This document shows, piece by piece, positions 27,001 to 35,459 of a stretch of 40,000 nt of DNA. Source of the stretch: Salpingoeca rosetta (lineage: Eukaryota > Opisthokonta > Choanoflagellata > Craspedida > Salpingoecidae); NCBI RefSeq assembly GCF_000188695.1, contig NW_004754930.1:42978-82977 (forward strand), in the 5' to 3' direction. The notes beneath the pieces are model-generated. The model saw nothing but the letters and a program-made list of their open reading frames with translations. It made no database searches and was not told where the DNA came from. Every line of letters begins with the position of its first letter. Positions within the stretch are counted from its first letter, which is position 1. The position numbers were made by a program, and so were the translations under genes.

Positions 27001-30000
27001 AGCGTGTACGTGCCGGAGATGGTTGCGGCGGGCACTGTCTCGTACACGATGGAGACCTGACCAGCGGAGAAGGTACCGGCCACGGTGAGCGTTTCAACGC
27101 AGTAGGATGAGCCCTCTGCGTCCGACCAGTCGTGACTTGGTGTGTCGTGCCCAAGGTCATCGAAGATGAGAAAGCTGTTGGGATGAATGGTGATGCTTTG
27201 GACGCGGCCCATGTCATGCTGGCTGCGCAAGTTGACGGTGCGCAACACCTCCACCCGCCCGTCAATGTTCACCACGTCCGCGCGCCAGTACTTGTTGGCT
27301 GCGTCAAACGTGACGTAGCCGCCGTCAACCTTGAACAGCTGCGAGCGGAAGCGCATGTACCCGGCCTTGAGCGTGCCGCTGACGATGATCTGCACGTTGT
27401 CCAGGACGTGGCCAATGCGAGACGGGGTGTACGCGTCCCAGGCGCCCGGCGAGAGCGCGTGGCCGTCGAGGTCAATGGTCATGTCTCCAGAGACGCTCAG
27501 CTGCGCCGTGGTGTTGAAGCAGGCCGGGCGACGCACGCGCACGGTGCCGTCGACGTTAATCACGGCAAACAGCGCGTCCGCACCGGGATAGGGGGGATCG
27601 AACGTGAACAGGCCGGCGGCGTACCGGAGAGGGTTGACGCTCGTCTGCGTCTTGCCAACGGTGAGCGTGTCCGTGCCTGGAAGCAGCGTCTCCAGGCGGC
27701 CGGCGTTTAGCGTGCCGTGCACGGTGATGGCGTCAAAGTGCAACAGGGAGGAGGAGACCCCCGTCCATGCGTGATCCTGCGTGGCATGGCCGAGATCATC
27801 CAGGGTCATGGTACCACCATAGTGCACACTGAGGTACGTGGCACGGGTGCTGCGATCTTGGTTGCGGATGCGGACCTGGCGGCGCACCGTCACCGTCCCG
27901 TACACGTCCATTTCGTCCACGTATGCCTTGAAGTCGTGCGCGTCAAAGGTGAGGGTACCACGAACGGTGAGCTTTGCTGCGCGCAGCGAGAGGTACCCGG
28001 CATTGACGGTGGCGCCGTTGGCAATGGTGATGCTGATGCCCTCGACGGAGCGGCCGATGACAGACTCGTCGTACTGGTCCCACGTGCCCGGGTTGTTGTG
28101 CCCGTCAGCGTCCAGCTTGAGGGTGCCGGTCACGTCGAGGGACGTGAGCGTCTGCAGGTCCACGGAGCGACGCACGGTCAGCGTGCCGGAGACGGTGACG
28201 GAGGCGAACAAGGCCACGGCGCCCGGCTGCGGTGGATCGAAGTCCATGCTGCCGGAGACAACGAGGGTGGACGCGCCAGGCATGATTGTCTCCAGCCTGC
28301 CCGCTTGCAGGACACCGCCAATTTCAATGGACTCCGCATGCAGGAGCGAAGATGCGGTGCCGCTCCAATCGTGGTTGGGCGTGTTGTAGCCCAAGACATC
28401 GAGGATGGCCTGACCGCCCGAGAAGACCTTGAACGACGTCATGCGCGTGACGCGGTCCACGTTGCGGAAACGCGCCTGGCGAAGCACGTTCAGGTGGCCC
28501 CTAACCACAACACTGTTGACAAACGCATCGTGGGCATACGCGGCATCCATGGTCACAAGACCGGAGGACGTGATGCTCAGCGAGTCAGCGCGGAGCACAA
28601 CGTACCCCGCCTTGAATGTGCCCGAGACTGTGATCGCGAGGTCGTTCACAAGCGCGCCAAGCGCCGATGGAGGGTTGGCCTGCCAGGCGGGGGCAGTGCC
28701 CGCAGTGTGGCTGTCGTCGTCAAGCACCAACGTGCCGCTTACCGTCAGCGTGTCTGTGGTGGTGAGGTTGACTGGGCGACGCGCCTTCAGGCTGCCAGAC
28801 ACGTCCATGCTGGCAAACTTGGTGATGGCGCCGGGCTGTGGCGGGTCAAAGGTCATGCTTCCAGTGACGGTGAGCGTGTCTGTGCCGCTGCCGACGGTTT
28901 CGAGTCGACCCGCAGCGAAACTGCCCTGCACGGTGATGGTGGCCGCGTGCACCAGGGAGGTTGCAGCACCGCTCCACACGTGGCCCGCGGTGCCGTGGCC
29001 GAGCACATCAAACGTGACGTCGCCGGAAGGGGTGACGAGGAACGATGCCATGCGGCTGGTGCCATCCCTGGCATGCAAGCGCACCTGTGTCCGCGCGTCC
29101 AGCGAGCCGCGCACAGTCACCGTGGTGATGTGAGCCTCGTTCGAGACGGCCTCCATGGTCATGGCACCGCTCTGCTCAACGGTGAGCTCGTTCCCCGCCA
29201 GCGCAACCAAGCCGGCCCGCAGCGTGCCCGAGACGGAGAGCGTGTTTACGTCGAGGAAGGAGCCTGTGGGAGAGGACCAGGTGCCGCTGGTGTGGCCGCT
29301 GTCATCCAAAGTGAGGACGCCACCCGCAGCAACGGTGACGGCTGTCAAGGGTGACAAGCTGTCCTTTGCGCGCAGGTCCACCTGGTTGTCGATGGTGAGT
29401 GTCCCGCTCACCGTGATCTGGTCCACTTCCACCCTTGCGGCCTTGGCCAGCACCGTCATCGTGCCAGACACGGAGATGGACGTGCCCACAAACTCGAGGC
29501 GACCGGCGTTGAAGGTACCGGAGACGGAGAGCGCGCCAATGTACAGGGACGAGCCCGCCTGGGCGCCCGCAACAGTGTTGTCGTGGGACACCTTGTCAAG
29601 CACAAACAGGCCATTGTTGCCCACAGTGACGGTCGTCAGGTATGACCTGCCATCGTATGCACGTATGTCTGCCTGGTTGTCCACAAGGAGCTTGCCGTTG
29701 ACGGTGATCTTGGTTGCAGCAATGGCAGCGCCCTTTGCTTCCATCGTCAGGGACGCGCCGCCGCCGCCAATGAACAGCTCTGCGGTGGACAGGCCGAGCA
29801 AGCCCGCGTCGAAGATGCCGTACACCGTCAGCTTGGCCGTGGGCATGAGCGAGCCGGGGGTACCTGTCCAGTTGCCGCTCGCCGCACGCGTGGCCTCGTC
29901 AAAGAGCAGCTTGCCCGTGCCTGCGATGGTGACGTCCGTCAGGTCTGACGAGCCGTCCTTGGCGTTGAGCTGGACCTGGTTCAGGACGGTGAGGGTGCCG

Positions 30001-33000
30001 GCAACGGAGAGCGAGTCCGTCAACAGGCGAATGTCCTTGGCCTCCATATGCATGGTGGCAGTCGGGTCCACGGAGACGCTGCCAGCCTCAAGCGCCATCA
30101 AGCCGGCGTTGAACGTGCCCGTGACACTCAGCGCTCCGCTGATGGGCAGCGAGGAGCCAGCTGTGGAAGACCACGACGTGCTGGATGCGGCATACACGGC
30201 CGCGTCCAGGGTCAGCGTGCCGCTAACGGAGACGGAGCTGAGGTCCGAGGAGCCGTCCTTCGCATTAAAGGCCGCCTGGTTGAGGATGGTGATGGTGCCG
30301 GCGACGGAGAGGGAGTTCACCAGCACGCGGTTGTCCTTTGCCTCCATGTGTAGCTGGCCGTTGCTGTTGACCTTGAGGGCACCGGCCGACACGGAGATAA
30401 GCCCAGCGTTGAAAACACCAACCACCTTCAGGTCGCCGCTCACGGGCAGCGAGGAACCCGTGGTGGAGGACCACGACGTGCTGGACGCATCGTACACGGC
30501 CTTGTCCAGCGTCAGCTTCGCGCCGGCGCTCACCGTGACGGAGGTGAGATCGGACGAGCCATCCTTGGCTGTGAAAGCAGCCTGGTTCAGGACGTACATG
30601 GCGCCATCCACCGCAAGTGAGTTGGCGCGCATCTGCATGTTCTTCGCCTCCATGTGCAGAGTGGCGCCCGCATGGACGGTCACAGGCCCCGCAGAAATGG
30701 CAATCAGGCCCGCGTTGAACTCGCCCCGCACTGTCAGCTCACCGCTCACGGGCAGCGAGGAACCCGTGGTGGAGGACCACGACGTGCTGGACGCATCGTA
30801 CACGGCCTTGTCCAGCGTCAGCTTCGCGCTGTCACCAACCGTGACGGAGGTGAGGTCGGACGAGCCATCCTTGGCTGTGAAAGCAGCCTGGTTCAGGACG
30901 TACATGGCACCGTTCACGACGAGCGAGCCAGTACGCACCTGGCTGCCCTTTGCCTCCATGTGCAGGGTGGCGCCCGCGCTGACGGTGAGCAGGTCTGTCG
31001 AAATGTCGATCAGGCCCGCCTTGAAGTCGCCAGAGACCGCGAGTGCGCCGCTGACGGCAAGCAGGGAGCCGGTCGAGGAAGACCACGTCGTGCTGCCCGC
31101 GTCGTAGACGGCCTTGTCCAGGATGAACATGGCGTTGGCGCCCACGGTGACGGAGGACATGTCGGACGTGCCGTCGCTGGCTCGCATGGCAGCCTGGTTG
31201 CTGACGAACAAGTTGCCGAGCACAGAGAGCTGCGAGGCGAGGAGCTGGTTGTCCTTTGCCGTCATGGACAGCGTGGCGCCCGCCGCCACGGAGAGCGAGT
31301 CGGTCACCAGAGCAAGCAGGCGAGCAGTCAGTGTGCCCGTGACGGTGACGGCGGCCGCATGCACAGACGAACCGTCTGCGTTGCCTTCGTCGTCGTCGTC
31401 GAGCGAGAGCGTTGCACCGCTGCTCACCATGAGCTGTGTCAGTGGGCCAGTGCCCGTCTGGGCGCGCATGCTCACGCGGTTCTCCACCGTCAGCTGCCCG
31501 TTGACAGTCAGCGTGTCGACGTGCAGCTGCTGCTGGTGCGCACGCATGGTGAGCACGGCGCCAGCGGCAACGGTGACGGAGGCGGCGCGAATTGCAATCT
31601 GGCCCGCGTTGAAGGTGCCGCTGACGGAGACGGTGGCGTCCTCAACGGTGGCGCCGATGCCAGAACTGGCCTGCGTGTTCCACGTCCCCGTGGTGTGGCC
31701 CACCTTGTCGAGGATGAGCGTGCCGGACACGTCGAGGGAGGTGAGGCCGCTGAAGCTGACAGGGTAGTTGATGTTGCAGGTGCCAGACACAGTCACGGCC
31801 TGCGCGGGCAGGGTGTCACCGGGCGTGGCAAGCTGGAGATCCATGGCGCCGCTGATGGTGAGCGCCTGCATGGAGGGCATGGTGAAGTGGATTATGCCGG
31901 GGAACATGGAGCACCCTGACGCGACCGTCCACGTGTTGACGGCAATGTCGGACGTGGAGGTGTAGCTGCCGGCGACGTAGCCGCGGTAGTCAAAGTACAC
32001 CACAGACGAGGACGCGACGCTCAGCAGCGAGGCCAGTGCAGAAGCAGGCCCCGTCCACTGCACCCTGCGGTAGAAGAGGGCCTGGGATGAAGAGGTGGCT
32101 TGGAACGTGTCAATCGATGTCCCGCCCGACACGTCGGCGTGGAGGGTGGACGCAGTGAGCTCCACGGCAGGGCTGACGAGCGTGGAGATGGCGCCAAAAC
32201 GCAGGGTGGACGAGGAGGTGGCCGTGATGGATGCCACGTCCACGGACCCCGATGCCGCTGCCCATGAAGGCACGCTCACCACGACGCTGAAGACGACGGA
32301 GGGGAACGCCGCGTCTGTGTAGTTGAATGTGCCTGGGGTGTCAAAGGTGTGGCGCAGGACGTTGCTTCGCGTCAGACCGGCGGAAAAACTGCCGTCTGCC
32401 GCGGCAATGCTGTGCTGTTCATTCTGCCACACCCATTGCACCGTGTCACCGGGGTGGATGTTGAGCTGCTGCCAGCCAGCGCCTGTGCTGAGCACGGCAC
32501 TGTGGGTCACGGTAGCGGTGTCCTGCGCTTCAAACAGCAGCTTGGACGACGTGGCACTCACGGCAGAGGCGGACAGGAGCACGGGGCCATCGAGCAGGAA
32601 GGACGACGACGACAGCTGCAGGTCGCCGGCGCCGGTGCAGCTCACAGACCAGGCCGAGGCCGGGTTACCGCGGCGCACGACGAATGACGCGTCGGTCAGT
32701 GTCAGTCCTTTGGTGCTGATGCCCGTTGTTGGCGAGGAGGCGGCCAGTGTGACAGCAGTGCCAGCGCCCGTGAAGCTGAGCGCTGGCGACTGCGGCGTTT
32801 CCAAGGCACCGTCAATGGCGAGCACGCCCACCACATCAGCGCTCTGGCTGGATGAGAGTGTGAGCGTTGCGCCTGTGGCAACGGCGCTGCGGGCATGGAT
32901 GTTTCCGGACACGGTCACGTGCTGCGTTTCCATGACGTGGAAGAAGCCAGAGGAGCCTGTGATATCGTCAAAGGCGACAGAGGCCGCTGCGCCCTGGAAC

Positions 33001-35401
33001 ACGACCACAGCACCGGAGCGGATGTTCAACGTGGACACCTCGCCATTCCACAGCGTCGGGTTGTACAGAAACGCAGTGTCTGCCAGTCATTATTATGATT
33101 GACGGATTGCCAGTGGTGGTGGTGGTGATTGCCAGTGGTGGTGAGGAAGACAACCGTGTAACCAAGCGTGGGGGCAAAGAAACAGAGGCAGAGCGGGATA
33201 CATGAAGCGTCTTCACATCATCGTCTTCACACTATTCTTCACACTATCCTTCCACGAACGTTCACATTCGCCCGCTCGCGCACACGCTCAAACGCAGAGA
33301 GCCACACCTTCGTAGGAGCTGAGCCAGGCAGTGTAGTCTGTGCTGGGCGTGAAGTCCGTTGGCCGGAAGCGATGGCCAGCATCGACGGCCAGGACTTGCT
33401 GCTGCTTCAAATGGATGATTCCCGCACCACCGCTGCGAGAGCGTTGTGTTGCTGTACATGCGCACGTACGAGTGATGAAGGGATGGAGGTGGGTAGGAGT
33501 GAGCAGACGGGCACGTACAATCCAACGGGTGTAAAACAAGCAAGCAGAGGGGAGGTAAGTCAACGCAAACACAGCCAAGGCAAGTGGCATCAAGGAAGGT
33601 GACAGTGGAGTCAAGGAAGGTGGCATCGAGACAAGTGTAACAGTCCATGCAGTCCGTGTGTTGAAACGTCAAGTTGCCGCACACGCTCACACCTACTCAA
33701 AAGCCGCAGCACCTATCACTCACTCACTCACACGCGCGCACGCGCACACACACACACACGCACGCACGTGCATGGAAATGCTTACGCTCTGTGACGGTGA
33801 TGGTGAAGCTGCAGTACGTGGCAGAAACTGCATCAACAAAGTAGACCACATTGGAGCCGATATGAAACTTGGAGTTGGGAGCAATGGAGGACTGCACGCC
33901 GACGGGAACGGAAAAGTCCACAACCGCATCCAAGCGATCTACGTCCGCTTCGACCGTCATGTCGCTCGGGCAGGAGGCAAGGCCTTGAGTCAGCTGCGTC
34001 GCCACCACCATGACCGTCATGGTGCACGTGTCAACATCGAGCGACCCGTCCTTAGCGTTGAAGGTGACGGTGTGCGTGCCAGAGGAGAACGTGGCTGGAG
34101 AGGATGTCTGTGCTTGCACCTTTGTTTGCGGCCAGACCGCATCAGCTGTCTGGGCCACAGCGCCTGAGCTGTCTGTTGCCACGGGCGCCTCAAACGCAAT
34201 TGTAGCGCTTGGCGAACCATGATGCAGCTGGTTCTCTGGGCACCTGCCCACACAACACGCGGCGTGCGGCGACAAGGAAGCAAGGATGAGGTGAAACGAG
34301 AAATGAGCTCATTTTGAGGTGGTGATGAGGCATGGATAGGGAAACATGAACAGGAATACGAGTCGAGAGGCAAACATGCATGCTTGTGTGCATGCATGCA
34401 CCCGCAAGCACACAACGTGCACACCCATGCATGTACATGCACGAGTGCACGCAGACAAGCGCACCCGCCCGCACGCACAGACAAGCGCACACGCGTACGC
34501 AGACACGTGGGTACAAAGAGGGGGGGGGGGGAGGCGTACCCGTTGCGAAAAAGAGCTGTTGGGCGAACTGGAAGGTGCTTTGCAGACGAGGAAACCTCCG
34601 TCGGGTAGCCAAGGACATCCATGCGAAGGCCGACATTGTAGCCACCAAGCGGGTACACGCGGACACAGCGGGCGAACACGGGCTTGAAGCGGTTTACAAC
34701 ACGCGTGTCCGGGTCGGAGTCGCCCCGGAACGTGATGTCGACGCCGTCCTCCGCATAGGTGGTGAACTGCGAGCAGTCGGTCGAGTACTTGACCTGGAAC
34801 TGCCGCGTCACGTAGTTGTTTTGCGTGTTGCCTGCAGTATGAAGCCAAGAAGGACAAACAAGGGCACGTGAGCTGGGCGTGCACAACGGTGTCCGCGCAG
34901 CTTGAGCTTGTGGATCTCACGGTGTGTGCAAGTGTTTGCATGTGTCAGAATACATGCACCAGGACAGTGTGTGCGCGTGTGTGCAAAGTGTGCGCGCACA
35001 AACCATGCAAAAGAGAGTGGCGGTCACTGTACGTACCTTGGGTGACGACGCCAGATACAAGGTACGTGCCCTGCAGGTTGACTTGCACATAGGGGTTGCT
35101 GTCGCCCGAGTTTGGCGTCCAACCACCGGCGTAACGGAAGCTGTCGATGACTTCGTACGTGGCGTCGAGGAAGGCGCGGGAAGCAGCGTAGTAGTAGCTC
35201 TGCAAGCGATTGTACTTGTCGTAGTAGTTGCTTGCCTTGCGCTGTGTTGAGGCGGTGTACGTGCCGATGTTATGTTCCTCGTTGAAGAGCTCATCCGGCG
35301 CTATTTGCAACACCACAACAGAAGCGTGCAATAAGTGAGGAAATTCAAGTGAGCTTGCACGTGAGATGTGGTCACGGGCAAGGCAAGAAGGCAATAGAGG
35401 A

Positions 35402-35459
<58 letters not shown>

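Larger units (their letters stand above)
1..33079 (-). other. Giant exon, at least 33 kb of uninterrupted coding sequence
   Basis: Starts at 33079 (ACACTGCG after ACTGGCAG) and is coding to the window edge; the frame at 1-60 still reads FRQLFLENAKRDTDPYTRL in module style. Three separate reading frames carry it: 33079-22155, about 22196-15565 and about 15991-2210, followed by a fourth from about 2240 to 1. Within each frame there is no internal stop over thousands of codons. The neighbouring 5' exons and CWC27 are split every few hundred bases, so this intron-free stretch is exceptional. Confidence 0.85.

Noticed and set aside
27717..29354. Plus-strand open frame of 545 codons
   Set aside because: Antisense shadow of the beta-repeat array, with no recognisable motif.
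29155..31107. Long plus-strand open frame (650 codons) over the repeat array
   Set aside because: It is antisense to clear repeat coding sequence. It is open because GC-rich codon use and repeated units keep stops out of the opposite strand. No domain is visible.
1..33079. Bacterial origin of the Gly-rich array (adhesin-like)
   Set aside because: The array is joined in frame to spliced exons with HYR and F5/8C domains, shares the base composition of its surroundings and contains eukaryotic lectin domains.
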